Origin: an uncultured Alcanivorax sp.
GTDB lineage: Bacteria > Pseudomonadota > Gammaproteobacteria > Pseudomonadales > Alcanivoracaceae
Direction: 5' to 3'
Assembly (NCBI RefSeq): GCF_947258575.1
Contig: NZ_CAMYIV010000003.1
Span: 1-64,000, forward strand
DNA: 64,000 nt
The notes under the pieces were generated by a model. That model did not search any database. It was not told where the DNA came from and was given only the letters and a program-made list of their open reading frames with translations. The position numbers were made by a program, and so were the translations under genes. Shown here in pieces: positions 44,575-52,649 of the stretch. How positions within the stretch are numbered: the first letter of the stretch is position 1; each line of letters starts with the position of its first letter.

Positions 44575-44613
44575 GGTGGGTGCCCAGCACCCACCTCCCC
44601 CTCCTTCCTCTTT
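44575..44613 (+). terminator. Rho-independent terminator after the OmpA-like gene
   Basis: GGTGGGTGC (44575-44583) pairs perfectly with GCACCCACC (44587-44595) across a three-base loop. A pyrimidine run ends in six T at about 44607-44613. Confidence 0.65.
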
Positions 44614-44703
44614 TTTCAATTCCCCCGCAACATCCAGAGTGCATCACGATTTTCTTCGGGCCATGATGAAGTCAGACCCTTCATTAAGCCAAAGGAACAG
44701 ATC

Positions 44704-45771
44704 GTGAGTACAGCGACGGGGCAGATTACCGACACACAGTGGCATGCCATCCAGAACCGTGACCGAAGTGCGGACGAGCGCTTTGTCTATGGCGTTATCA
44801 CCACCGGCATTTTCTGTCGGCCCAGTTGTCCGGCAAGACGGCCTAACCTGGACAATGTGCGGATATTTCCTACTGGGCAGGCAGCCTTGCAGGCGGGCTT
44901 GCGCCCTTGTCGTCGTTGCAATCCGTTTTCCCTGGCGGGTTCACCAGTGACAGACACCGTCATAGCCCTGTGCCGCCATATTGAGCAAAGCCACAGTCCT
45001 CCGACACTGAAAGAGCTAGCCGCTCAATGCGGCTGGTCTCGCCACCATTTGCAGCGCCAGTTCAAGGCGGTCACCGGGCTTTCACCACGGGACTATGCGA
45101 TGGCAGTGCGCCGGCGGCGCCTCAGCGGGAATTTACAACGCCATACATCCATCAGCCGCGCTATGCAGGAGTCGGGAATGGAATCCAGCAGCCAGCTTTA
45201 TAGCCAGGGCAAACAGATGCTGGGGATGTTGCCCGGCCAGTATCGTTCCGGCGGCACGGGGACAGCGATCCGTTTTGCCATGGCCGAATGTAGTCTGGGC
45301 TGCCTGCTGGTGGCAGAAACCGCACAGGGTATCTGTGCCATCAGTCTCGGTGATGAACCGGAACCGTTGCTCAAGGAATTTCAGACACGTTTTGCTGACG
45401 CCGAGCTGCTCCCGCCGGACCCGGCTTTTGACGCCAAGGTGGCCCGGGTTGTTTCACTGATCCAAGATCCGCAACAGCGCCTGTCGTTGCCACTGGATAT
45501 TCGCGGCACTGCGTTTCAGCAACGAGTCTGGCAGGCGCTTCAACAGATACCTCCGGGCACCACCCTGTCCTATCAGGCCCTGGCCGAAACACTTGGCCAA
45601 CCGGGCGCCGCCCGGGCAGTGGCGTCGGCCTGCGCCGCCAACACCTTGGCCGTGGCGATTCCCTGCCATCGAATTGTGCGCCGTGATGGCAGCCTGTCCG
45701 GCTATCGCTGGGGCGTAGAGCGCAAGCGGGCCCTGCTGGAACGCGAGCTTGAGAGCAAGGAGAGTGAGTGA
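44704..45771 (+). CDS. ada: Ada: methylated-DNA repair protein and transcription activator
   Basis: A 355-residue bifunctional Ada. The N domain has Cys38 and Cys42 (GIFCRPSCPARRP) and Cys68/Cys71 (RPCRRCNPF), the zinc site where Cys38 accepts methyl from phosphotriesters. An AraC-type HTH occupies about 85-175 (LKELAAQCGWSRHHLQRQFK). The C domain has AVAIPCHRIVRRDGSLSGYR with active Cys near 321, which repairs O6-methylguanine. The GTG start follows AAGGAA. It overlaps alkA by four bases, so the adaptive response genes form one operon. Confidence 0.96.
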   Translation: MSTATGQITDTQWHAIQNRDRSADERFVYGVITTGIFCRPSCPARRPNLDNVRIFPTGQAALQAGLRPCRRCNPFSLAGSPVTDTVIALCRHIEQSHSPPTLKELAAQCGWSRHHLQRQFKAVTGLSPRDYAMAVRRRRLSGNLQRHTSISRAMQESGMESSSQLYSQGKQMLGMLPGQYRSGGTGTAIRFAMAECSLGCLLVAETAQGICAISLGDEPEPLLKEFQTRFADAELLPPDPAFDAKVARVVSLIQDPQQRLSLPLDIRGTAFQQRVWQALQQIPPGTTLSYQALAETLGQPGAARAVASACAANTLAVAIPCHRIVRRDGSLSGYRWGVERKRALLERELESKESE

Positions 45772-46670
45772 GAAAAAAAACAGCCGAGCTGACTCTAACG
45801 CTACCTGCAGATTTCGATCGCGAAGCCTTCCTGGATTTCCACCGCCGGGATACCGAAGCCGTCGCCGAAAAAGTCGATGCCGGTGCGCTGAAGAAAGCCT
45901 TTATCTGGCAACAGGTGCCCACCCTGCTAACAGTGGATTTTGATCAGCCCGGCCATGCCCATGTCACTTTGCATTGTGACGATAACCCACCGTCTGCCAG
46001 CGCTTCACTGGACGCCTTTGCGGGTCATTTACTGGGTCTGGATCAGCCAACGCAAGCCTTCGAGGCGCAGGCCGGCAGGCACTCTCTGGTGGGTGCAATG
46101 GTGCGCTCGCAGGCCGGATTGCGGGTACCACAATCTGCCTCACCGTTTGAGGCACTGAGCTGGGCGATCATCGGCCAGCAGATCAGTGTGGCTGCCGCCG
46201 TTTCCATTCGCCGACGTTTTATACAGCGCCTGGGCCGCAGGCACAGTAACGGCCTTTACTGCTACCCCGATGCCAACGATGTTGCCAGCACGAACGCGGA
46301 AGCGCTGAAGGCCTGTGGTTTTTCGCGCAGCAAGGCGGAGTGTCTGCTCACCGTCGCTCGTCGCTGCCTTAACGAGGCCCTTCTGCCAGAGATCCACATG
46401 GCGCAGCCCGATCTGGAAACTCTGCGCAAGCGCTTACTGGCAATACGTGGCCTGGGGCCCTGGAGCGTTCACTATGCACTACTGAGGGGCTATGCATGGA
46501 TGGACGGAAGCCTCCATGGGGACGTGGCCGTGCGCCGGGCGATTCAGCAGTTACAGGGCAATGCGTCTCCGCCAAGCCTCAGCGAAGCCGAACGCTGGCT
46601 GGCTGAGTTCCGCCCTTGGCGCAGCCTGATGGCGGCCCATCTTTGGGAATCCCTGTCGGTAAACGCCTGA
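45768..46670 (+). CDS. alkA: DNA-3-methyladenine glycosylase II
   Basis: A 300-residue HhH-GPD DNA glycosylase that excises alkylated bases. The N-terminal AlkA domain is followed by WAIIGQQISVAAAVSIRRRF and the helix-hairpin-helix LLAIRGLGPWSVHYALLRGY with the catalytic Asp expected in MDGSLHGDVAVRR. The GTG start overlaps the ada stop (GTGAGTGAG). Expression is expected to rise with methylation damage through Ada. Confidence 0.95.
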   Translation: MRKKTAELTLTLPADFDREAFLDFHRRDTEAVAEKVDAGALKKAFIWQQVPTLLTVDFDQPGHAHVTLHCDDNPPSASASLDAFAGHLLGLDQPTQAFEAQAGRHSLVGAMVRSQAGLRVPQSASPFEALSWAIIGQQISVAAAVSIRRRFIQRLGRRHSNGLYCYPDANDVASTNAEALKACGFSRSKAECLLTVARRCLNEALLPEIHMAQPDLETLRKRLLAIRGLGPWSVHYALLRGYAWMDGSLHGDVAVRRAIQQLQGNASPPSLSEAERWLAEFRPWRSLMAAHLWESLSVNA

Positions 46671-46700
46671 CCAGATCTGGCCTATCGCGCCGGCATTTCC

Positions 46701-46763
46701 GTAGGTTGCACTGAGCCTAAGACGAACTGCACCATCCCGGTGTTTCGGCTCAGCGCACCCTAC
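46701..46763. repeat. Degenerate copy of the GTAGGGTGCACTGAG palindrome
   Basis: It starts GTAGGTTGCACTGAGCCTAA and ends GGCTCAGCGCACCCTAC. Compared with the copies at 48787 and 50254 the right arm has lost its inner bases, so the arms are unequal. The stop codon of the MFS gene touches its right end. Confidence 0.7.
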
Positions 46764-48016
46764 TACGCACTTGCGGGCGCAGAACGTACCAGCCGCCAGG
46801 CCAACCAGGCCAGCGGCACCATGAGAGACAATACCAGCAAATAGGGCCAGCGGTGATCCAGGGTGTACAGCCCGGTGCCAACCAGCGGCCCGAGAATAAA
46901 CCCCAACGCCGGGCAGGCGCTGGCCAGACCGGCCACCCGCCCCTGCTCTTCGCTGCTGACGCGCAGGCTGGCCAAAGACATGATTGCCGGCATGCCGAAG
47001 CCCAGGCCGAGCCCCACCAGCAATACCGCAAAACTCATCACCAGTTGCCGATCTGCCAGCCACAGAATCAACGCGCCGGCGCCCAGCGCCGGGACAGCAA
47101 GGGCAACCAGCAGCGTGGCCGGTGCCCGCAGCCATTGCACCACGACAATCTGGCCGAACAGGGACGTGACCGCCGCCGCCATCATGGTCAAGCCAAGGGC
47201 GCGGGCTGCCGCCGCGGGGGATAATCCGAAGTGATCCTGAAACAGGAAGCCCAGGGTCTGTTGAATCAGGGCAAAGCTCATGAACAACATCACCCCGGTG
47301 AGCAGCAAGTCCCGCAAACGCGGGTCCGCATAGGCGCCCAGACCACTTCGCAGGACCTTACCCAGGGACACGGTGCGCGCCTTAGGCTGGTGCGGCGATG
47401 GGGGCAGCCACAAGGCTGTTGCGATAGCCATCAGTGCGGTCAGGGCCGCCACGCCGTAAAGCGGGAAAACCAGCCCCACCGCCGCCAGCAAACCACCGGA
47501 TACCGGCCCTATCACCGTCCCCAGATTGTTCGCTGCACCGATACGGCCCATACCCTGGGTGCGCTGCTCTGGAGTAGTGATATCAGCGGTATAGGCTGCG
47601 GCGGCTGCCGGCGTGGCCGCCATAATCGCCGCCTGCACCATGCGACTGAGTACCAGGCCTGCCACCAATAACCCGCCGACCAGCCCGCCGTGCAGACCGA
47701 TATCGAACACCACCGCAAACATCAGCGTGCCCAGGGAATAGCCGCTAAGCCCGATCACCAGCACCCGCTTGCGACCCAGGGATTCACTGAGGGTGCCCCA
47801 CACCGGACTGGCCAGGGCAAAAATCAGCGACGAACAACTGATGATCAGTCCCACCTGCATTTCCGCCAGGCCAGTGGCCCGGCCCAGGGACGGAAGCAGC
47901 GTAAATACCAGGGTCTGGCCCAGAGCGGTCACCGCCACGGCGGTCAACAGGATTGTATGGTTGAGGGTGCCCGGGTTAGGGTTTGTCGCCGCAGAGGAAG
48001 AGTTCAATGAAGACAT
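46763..48016 (-). CDS. MFS transporter (drug/H+ antiporter-like)
   Basis: A 417-residue major facilitator protein with 12 segments. Motif A is ASPVWGTLSESLGRKRVLVI near 70-90, and ITTPEQRTQGMGRIGAANNL and GTVIGPVSGGLLAAVGLVFP (motif C-like, antiporter) follow. It resembles TetA-type exporters of unknown substrate. The ATG at 48016 is only ten bases inside the start of the divergent patatin gene (ATG at 48007), so the 5' ends overlap. A poorly conserved Ser/Asn-rich N-terminal tail precedes helix 1. Confidence 0.85.
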   Translation of the reverse strand: MSSLNSSSAATNPNPGTLNHTILLTAVAVTALGQTLVFTLLPSLGRATGLAEMQVGLIISCSSLIFALASPVWGTLSESLGRKRVLVIGLSGYSLGTLMFAVVFDIGLHGGLVGGLLVAGLVLSRMVQAAIMAATPAAAAAYTADITTPEQRTQGMGRIGAANNLGTVIGPVSGGLLAAVGLVFPLYGVAALTALMAIATALWLPPSPHQPKARTVSLGKVLRSGLGAYADPRLRDLLLTGVMLFMSFALIQQTLGFLFQDHFGLSPAAAARALGLTMMAAAVTSLFGQIVVVQWLRAPATLLVALAVPALGAGALILWLADRQLVMSFAVLLVGLGLGFGMPAIMSLASLRVSSEEQGRVAGLASACPALGFILGPLVGTGLYTLDHRWPYLLVLSLMVPLAWLAWRLVRSAPASA

Positions 48017-48780
48017 ACCCCGCCCCAAGCCTGGCGGACTGGTTGGCCGAGCGCCCCTTTACCCTGGCCATGTCGTCCGGTTTTTTTGGTTTCTTTGCCC
48101 ATTTTGGTGTCGTCAAAGCCCTGAAAGAACATGAATTGCAGGCCACCCGCTATTGCGGCTCCAGTGCCGGTGCGCTGGTGGCCGCCTGCATGGCCAGCCA
48201 GGCGTGCCCGGAAAGCATGGAGCACACCCTGCTCGGGTTGTCCCGGGAGCATTTCTGGGACCCGGCTCCAGGCCTGGGTTTACTCGCCGGCAACCGTTTC
48301 CGGGCATTGCTGCAAGAATTGCTACCCATAACGGACCTGGCCCTTAGCCCCACCCCGGTGGCCCTTTCCGTCTGGCATGCCGCCAGCCGCCGCACCCGGG
48401 TACTGAACGCCGGGGACCCGGTGGAAGCTGTTTATGCATCCTGTGCGGTGCCATTTCTTTTCCAGCCCGCACGCATCGATGGGGGTTACTACTGGGATGG
48501 TGGCATTGCCGACCGGCATGGTCTGGCCGGCACCTGGCCCGGCGAGCGCGTACTCTATCACCATCTGCAATCCCGATCCCCGTGGCGACGGGCCAATAGC
48601 CCTGCCCTACAGGCGCCTTTGCGCGCCAACCTGACAACCCTGGCCATTGACGGCCTGACCCGTAGCGGCCCCGGCAAGTTGGAGCAAGGGCGTGTCGCAT
48701 TACAGCAAGCCTATGACGCTACCCGCCAGGCGCTAGCCAAACCGGTTCGCCATGGAATGGTGAAAGTCGCCAGCGTCTGA
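48007..48780 (+). CDS. Patatin-like phospholipase family protein
   Basis: A 257-residue patatin-fold hydrolase. The nucleophile elbow is GSSAG with Ser53, and the dyad Asp is in YYWDGGIAD near 164. The oxyanion loop, normally GGGxxG, reads SSGFFGFFAHFGVVKAL here, so the hydrolase activity may be modified, although this variant may be normal in its subfamily. No signal peptide is seen, so it should act in the cytoplasm on lipid acyl esters. AGGAAG precedes the ATG at 48007; the start region overlaps that of the MFS gene. Confidence 0.82.
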   Translation: MKTYPAPSLADWLAERPFTLAMSSGFFGFFAHFGVVKALKEHELQATRYCGSSAGALVAACMASQACPESMEHTLLGLSREHFWDPAPGLGLLAGNRFRALLQELLPITDLALSPTPVALSVWHAASRRTRVLNAGDPVEAVYASCAVPFLFQPARIDGGYYWDGGIADRHGLAGTWPGERVLYHHLQSRSPWRRANSPALQAPLRANLTTLAIDGLTRSGPGKLEQGRVALQQAYDATRQALAKPVRHGMVKVASV

Positions 48781-48786
48781 TGAAGC

Positions 48787-48868
48787 GTAGGGTGCACTGA
48801 GCCTAAGGCGAACTGCACCGATCCAACGTTTGAATGGTGCAGTTCGCCTCAGGCTCAGTGCACCCTAC
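48787..48868. repeat. Long palindromic repeat (GTAGGGTGCACTGAG type), copy 2
   Basis: Arms of 33 bases, 48787-48819 and 48836-48868, match at 32 of 33 positions around a 16-base centre. The outer sequence is GTAGGGTGCACTGAGCCTAA. It lies between the convergent patatin and ferritin-like genes and is nearly identical in its arms to the copy at 50254-50338. Confidence 0.85.
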
Positions 48869-48888
48869 ACGGGAGCCGTTGCTCTTCT

Positions 48889-48948
48889 GTAAGAGCCTGC
48901 CTGCAGGCGAGCCAGAGTGCTCCGATTCGCCTGCAGGCTGGCTCCTAC
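48889..48948. repeat. REP-like element (GTAGGAGCCAGCCTGCAGGCGA type)
   Basis: The left arm at 48889-48910 ends GCCTGCAGGCGA and the right arm at 48926-48948 begins TTCGCCTGCAGGC and ends GGCTCCTAC. The arms pair with few mismatches. It lies directly beside the larger palindrome in the same intergenic space. Confidence 0.65.
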
Positions 48949-48959
48949 CAAGACAGCTC

Positions 48960-50072
48960 TCAGGACACTTCGTCGTAGAGCGGCTTGGACAGTTCCGCCC
49001 AGTCCACTTCGCCGTCATCCACCAGATTTTCGAATTGCAGGATTCCCAGCTCCTCAAAACGGGGGCGAACCGACTCGGTGAGCAGGCCGATGCGCTTCAG
49101 GTTGGGCATGATGCGAGTGAACAGCAGATTGCGGAATTGGGCCATGATGGTGGAGGACAGCACCTGTTCACGGGCCTCGTCCACATCCCAGCCAAAATGT
49201 TCAAACACCTCGGTGCTGATCAGACGCTCACGCATGACCACGCAGGCCTCGAAGGCAAAGTGCGCCCTCTCTTCTTTTTCTTCTTCAGAAAGAGTCTCAA
49301 CAAAGTCCTCCAAGTAGTTGACGCCAAAGGTAACGTGCCGCGCTTCATCGCGAATGACCAGGTGAATGATCTGCTTGAGAAGCGGATCATGGGCGGTCAG
49401 CTTTAGGGTATTGAAGGCGGCCAGAGCCAGGCCTTCGATGATGATCTGCATACCGATGAATTTCAGATCCCAGCGCGGGTCCGAGAGGATCTTGTCGAGC
49501 AGGGCCTTCAGATTGGGGTTCACCGGATAAAAAATGCCGATCTTTTCCTGCAGGTAACGGGTAAACACTTCCACATGCCGCGCTTCATCGAAGGTCTGGC
49601 TGGCTGCATAGAGCTTGGCATCGTAGGACGGTGCGCAACTTGCCAGTTGGGAGGCTACCAGCAACGCCCCCTGCTCTCCGTGCATGAACTGCGCCAGCAT
49701 CCAGGCAAGATTGTGCCACCCGAAGCGCAGTTTTTCGTCGTCGCTGAGCGCCTCGAAGGTGGGCCAGCCATTGAACGGGTTGAAGGCCTGATCCAGGGGG
49801 ATTTCACTGCGCGGAAAAGTCTGGGTCCAGTCCAGATCCATGTCCGCATTCCAGTTCAGTTCCTTGCCCAACCGATACAGCTTACGGATTCGGCCATCAG
49901 CACTGGAATAGTCCCAGTTGTAGTGGCCGGTGAGCGGGGTCTGGAAGATTTCCACCACATCCTGCACATGGCCCGGGGTCAGCTTGTCTTCAATATCCTC
50001 TGCACCGGGTCCATCCCAGCTCTCATAGATGCTCACCGATGTGGGCGGAGAGGTAACGTTGGTTATTTTCAT
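48960..50072 (-). CDS. Ferritin-like diiron-carboxylate protein of unknown function
   Basis: A 370-residue protein with the full set of diiron ligands of the ferritin/R2 superfamily: Glu133 (FMHGEQGA), Glu163-x-x-His166 (FDEARHVEVF), Glu213 (IIEGLAL) and Glu243-x-x-His246 (RDEARHVTFG). Spacing resembles oxygenases or desaturases rather than storage ferritins. Such enzymes use oxygen to oxidise organic substrates; the substrate here is not predictable, although neighbouring thioesterase and PhaC-like genes hint at acyl groups. The ATG at 50072 is preferred. The gene is bracketed by two nearly identical long palindromes. Confidence 0.8.
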   Translation of the reverse strand: MKITNVTSPPTSVSIYESWDGPGAEDIEDKLTPGHVQDVVEIFQTPLTGHYNWDYSSADGRIRKLYRLGKELNWNADMDLDWTQTFPRSEIPLDQAFNPFNGWPTFEALSDDEKLRFGWHNLAWMLAQFMHGEQGALLVASQLASCAPSYDAKLYAASQTFDEARHVEVFTRYLQEKIGIFYPVNPNLKALLDKILSDPRWDLKFIGMQIIIEGLALAAFNTLKLTAHDPLLKQIIHLVIRDEARHVTFGVNYLEDFVETLSEEEKEERAHFAFEACVVMRERLISTEVFEHFGWDVDEAREQVLSSTIMAQFRNLLFTRIMPNLKRIGLLTESVRPRFEELGILQFENLVDDGEVDWAELSKPLYDEVS

Positions 50073-50253
50073 GGAAACACCTTTTTTAGCGTTGTAGCGC
50101 ACACCTCAGGACGCAAAGGCGCGTCCTGAACAGGTTCACTTAAACGCTAGGCGGATGTGAGTGCCGGAACAATGTCGCGTTCTGACAATCGGGCCGGGTG
50201 TTGGCGCAAAATCACAATCGAGCGCCAAGCCCGGAAAAACCTCTCAGGAAGAC

Positions 50254-50338
50254 GTAGGGTGCACTGAGCCTAAGGCGAACTGCACCAATTCCGCGGTTGG
50301 ATCATGGTGCAGTTCGCCTTAGGCTCAGTGCACCCTAC
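50254..50338. repeat. Long palindromic repeat (GTAGGGTGCACTGAG type), copy 3
   Basis: Arms of 33 bases, 50254-50286 and 50306-50338, are perfect inverted repeats around a 19-base centre. The arms are almost the same as those at 48787-48868. The rest of 50073-50387 contains no evident gene; it should include the promoter of the ferritin-like gene. Confidence 0.88.
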
Positions 50339-50387
50339 ATAACAGCAGATGCTCGAGTTTGAAAGAAAGCTTTACGGCTTACCGGCG

Positions 50388-50837
50388 TCAACCAGCATCG
50401 TCCGACAGCAGGAAATGCGCCCGGGCGATGGTGATGGGCTCCTGGCGGTTTTTTTGCCAGGCGCTGATATGTACATTGGCAATGCGTCGCCCCAGCCGGG
50501 TGACGCTGCACTCCGCATAGGTGTCACGGAAAAGGCCGGCCCGCAGGTAATCAATGGTGAAATCGATGGTCTTGGGCACCCGTGGTTCCCCCATTTGCAG
50601 CAGGATGAAGATAATCGCGGCCTGCTCCATGAAGCCCGCCACCGCCCCACCGTGCAGGGCCGGCAGGGTCGGATTACCCACTACATTGTCATGCTTTGGC
50701 AGCACAAAAGTCAGCTCATCACCTTGCGCGACTACCTGGATACCCAGAAAGCGGGCATAGGGCACCCGGTCAATCAAACTCTGGTAATCCGCCTCGCCAG
50801 CGCGGCATTCTTCAATCAGGGTTTTCAGTGCTTTCAT
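50388..50837 (-). CDS. PaaI-type hotdog thioesterase, second of a tandem pair
   Basis: A 149-residue hotdog-fold protein: NPTLPALHGGAVAGFMEQAA contains the HGG-x-(6)-E motif of PaaI/YdiI thioesterases, followed by KTIDFTIDYLRAGLFRDTYA. It probably hydrolyses acyl- or aroyl-CoA in the cytoplasm. It overlaps the upstream paralogue by four bases (ATGA). The pair may form a heteromer, which is a guess. Confidence 0.85.
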   Translation of the reverse strand: MKALKTLIEECRAGEADYQSLIDRVPYARFLGIQVVAQGDELTFVLPKHDNVVGNPTLPALHGGAVAGFMEQAAIIFILLQMGEPRVPKTIDFTIDYLRAGLFRDTYAECSVTRLGRRIANVHISAWQKNRQEPITIARAHFLLSDDAG

Positions 50838-51313
50838 TGCCCCACCACCTTGCCTGCGGTTTCGATTTTCAGTCGGGTGTAGGTTGCCAGCCCGGTTGCG
50901 ATGGGCTCATCCTCATTGCCCTCCTCCCACGTGGTAATACGTACAAAGGCCACGTGGGTAGTGAGGCGATAGCAGGTAGCTTCACAGAATACCGCTGCGC
51001 CCTTTTCAGGGCCGCGCAGATGATCCACGCGGAAGTCGATGGTAGGGGTAATTTCGAAAGTCGGAAAGGTACGACAGGTCACTGCCATGCCGCCAGCATG
51101 ATCCATCATGGCGAAGATGGCACCACCATGCATGACACCGGTTTCCGGGTTGCCAACCAGATCTTCGCGCCAGGGCACGCGTACCCTGACGGCATTTTCT
51201 TCAGCACTGAGCACTTCCAGGCCCAGCACTACCGAGTGCCTGACCGACTCCAGAAACCGGTTGCAGACATCCAGACGGGTAAATGATTGCGATGAAGTTG
51301 TCACGACGGCCAA
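50834..51313 (-). CDS. PaaI-type hotdog thioesterase, first of a tandem pair
   Basis: A 159-residue PaaI-family protein: NPETGVMHGGAIFAMMDHAG with the HGG motif and catalytic Asp, then TPTIDFRVDHLRGPEKGAAV. It resembles the downstream thioesterase but is clearly diverged. Together they form a two-gene operon divergent from the PhaC-like gene. Substrate is unknown; acyl-CoA is likely given the fold. Confidence 0.85.
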   Translation of the reverse strand: MAVVTTSSQSFTRLDVCNRFLESVRHSVVLGLEVLSAEENAVRVRVPWREDLVGNPETGVMHGGAIFAMMDHAGGMAVTCRTFPTFEITPTIDFRVDHLRGPEKGAAVFCEATCYRLTTHVAFVRITTWEEGNEDEPIATGLATYTRLKIETAGKVVGQ

Positions 51314-51440
51314 TGCCTCCTGTGCCTCGGGCGCGCTAGATTAACGAGTCGACATTACTCTGCAAAGTGTTACTTTTTCACCCTGGTAATACGTTGCTTT
51401 CCCGATAGTATCCCAGCCCCCTCATTGTCGGAGGCCTCCC

Positions 51441-52565
51441 ATGGCGACGTCATCCCGTTTGAAGACCAGTCTGCGTGCCGTTGGGCATATCGTCGAGCGT
51501 CGGCGACATCCGCAGCGGTTTATCCAGATTGATAAATGCCCCTGGGATGAAATCTACCGCGACGGCATCATGGCCGTTCGCCATTACAGCCTGCCACCCA
51601 TGAGCGAAATCCCGGTCAACGACGAGATGATGCCGGTGGCGCGCAGCAAATACCGTACGCCCCTGATTCTGGTGCCGGCACTGGGCATCCATTGCTGGAC
51701 CTATGATTTGATGCCGAACCGCTCCATGGTCCGCTATCTGATGGCCCGAGGCTATGACATCTATCTGGTGGACTGGGGTAAACCCTCCCAGGCAGAGCGC
51801 AGCCTGGACCTGGATACCTATGTGAACCGCTGGTTGCCGGCGGCGGTGGACACCGTCAAGACGCACTCCGGCCAGGACCAGGTCAATCTGCTGGGTTACT
51901 GCATGGGCGGCCTGCTCTGCATGATGTACCTGGGGGGCCATCCGGATGCGCCAGTACGCAGCCTGATCACCATTGCCAGCCCGGTGAATTTTCACAAAAG
52001 CGGTCCCTTCGGCAAAGCGCTGGGCCTGGCCTCCATTCCCGCAATGCAAATCCATGAATGGTTCAAGGTGCGCCTCGAGCCGCTGGACGACAAGTTATTC
52101 CACATCCCCGCAGGGCTACTGACCTTTGGTTTCAAAATGACCAACCCGCCGGGGGTGGTACAGGCCTACCTGGATCTGGTGAAGAACATCGCCGACCGGG
52201 AATACGTCACCGAGTATATGACCATGGGCCAATGGTTCAACGATATGGTGGATTACCCGGGTGCGGTGGTGCGAGAGGTGATCGAGAAGATGATTCTGGC
52301 CAACAGCCTGGCCAAGGGAAAAATCCGCATCGGAGGCCGCAGTGTAGACTTTTCCGCGATACACCAGGATCTGCTGGCGTTTGCCGGCACCACTGACAAT
52401 ATCGTCAGCCTGCGTGCAGCGCGGGAAGTGCTGAGGCTGGTAGGCAGCCAGGAAAAGCGTTTCGAGGAGGTCCCCGGCGGCCATGCCGGCGTATTTTCCG
52501 GCTCCAAGGCGCCCAGCCATGCCTGGCGTATCAGCGCGGACTGGCTGGCTACTCGCTCGGATTAA
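51441..52565 (+). CDS. PhaC-like alpha/beta hydrolase (polyhydroxyalkanoate synthase family)
   Basis: A 374-residue alpha/beta-hydrolase with PhaC traits: LILVPALGIHCWTYDLMPNR, YDIYLVDWGKP, and the modified lipase box LGYCMGG with Cys154 as nucleophile. Asp in FAGTTDNIVSL (near 319) and His in VPGGHAGVFSG (near 348) complete the triad. Length fits class III PhaC, but no phaE gene is adjacent, so it may be a stand-alone synthase-like or acyltransferase enzyme. TCGGAGG stands upstream of the ATG. Divergent from the thioesterase pair, which supports acyl-CoA metabolism. Confidence 0.8.
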   Translation: MATSSRLKTSLRAVGHIVERRRHPQRFIQIDKCPWDEIYRDGIMAVRHYSLPPMSEIPVNDEMMPVARSKYRTPLILVPALGIHCWTYDLMPNRSMVRYLMARGYDIYLVDWGKPSQAERSLDLDTYVNRWLPAAVDTVKTHSGQDQVNLLGYCMGGLLCMMYLGGHPDAPVRSLITIASPVNFHKSGPFGKALGLASIPAMQIHEWFKVRLEPLDDKLFHIPAGLLTFGFKMTNPPGVVQAYLDLVKNIADREYVTEYMTMGQWFNDMVDYPGAVVREVIEKMILANSLAKGKIRIGGRSVDFSAIHQDLLAFAGTTDNIVSLRAAREVLRLVGSQEKRFEEVPGGHAGVFSGSKAPSHAWRISADWLATRSD

Positions 52566-52649
52566 TACTGAAGCACACATTGCAGCACTTTCCCGGAGAA
52601 GCAAGGTGCACACTCCTGGAAAGTACTGCCATGATCAGCTGGTTTTAAC

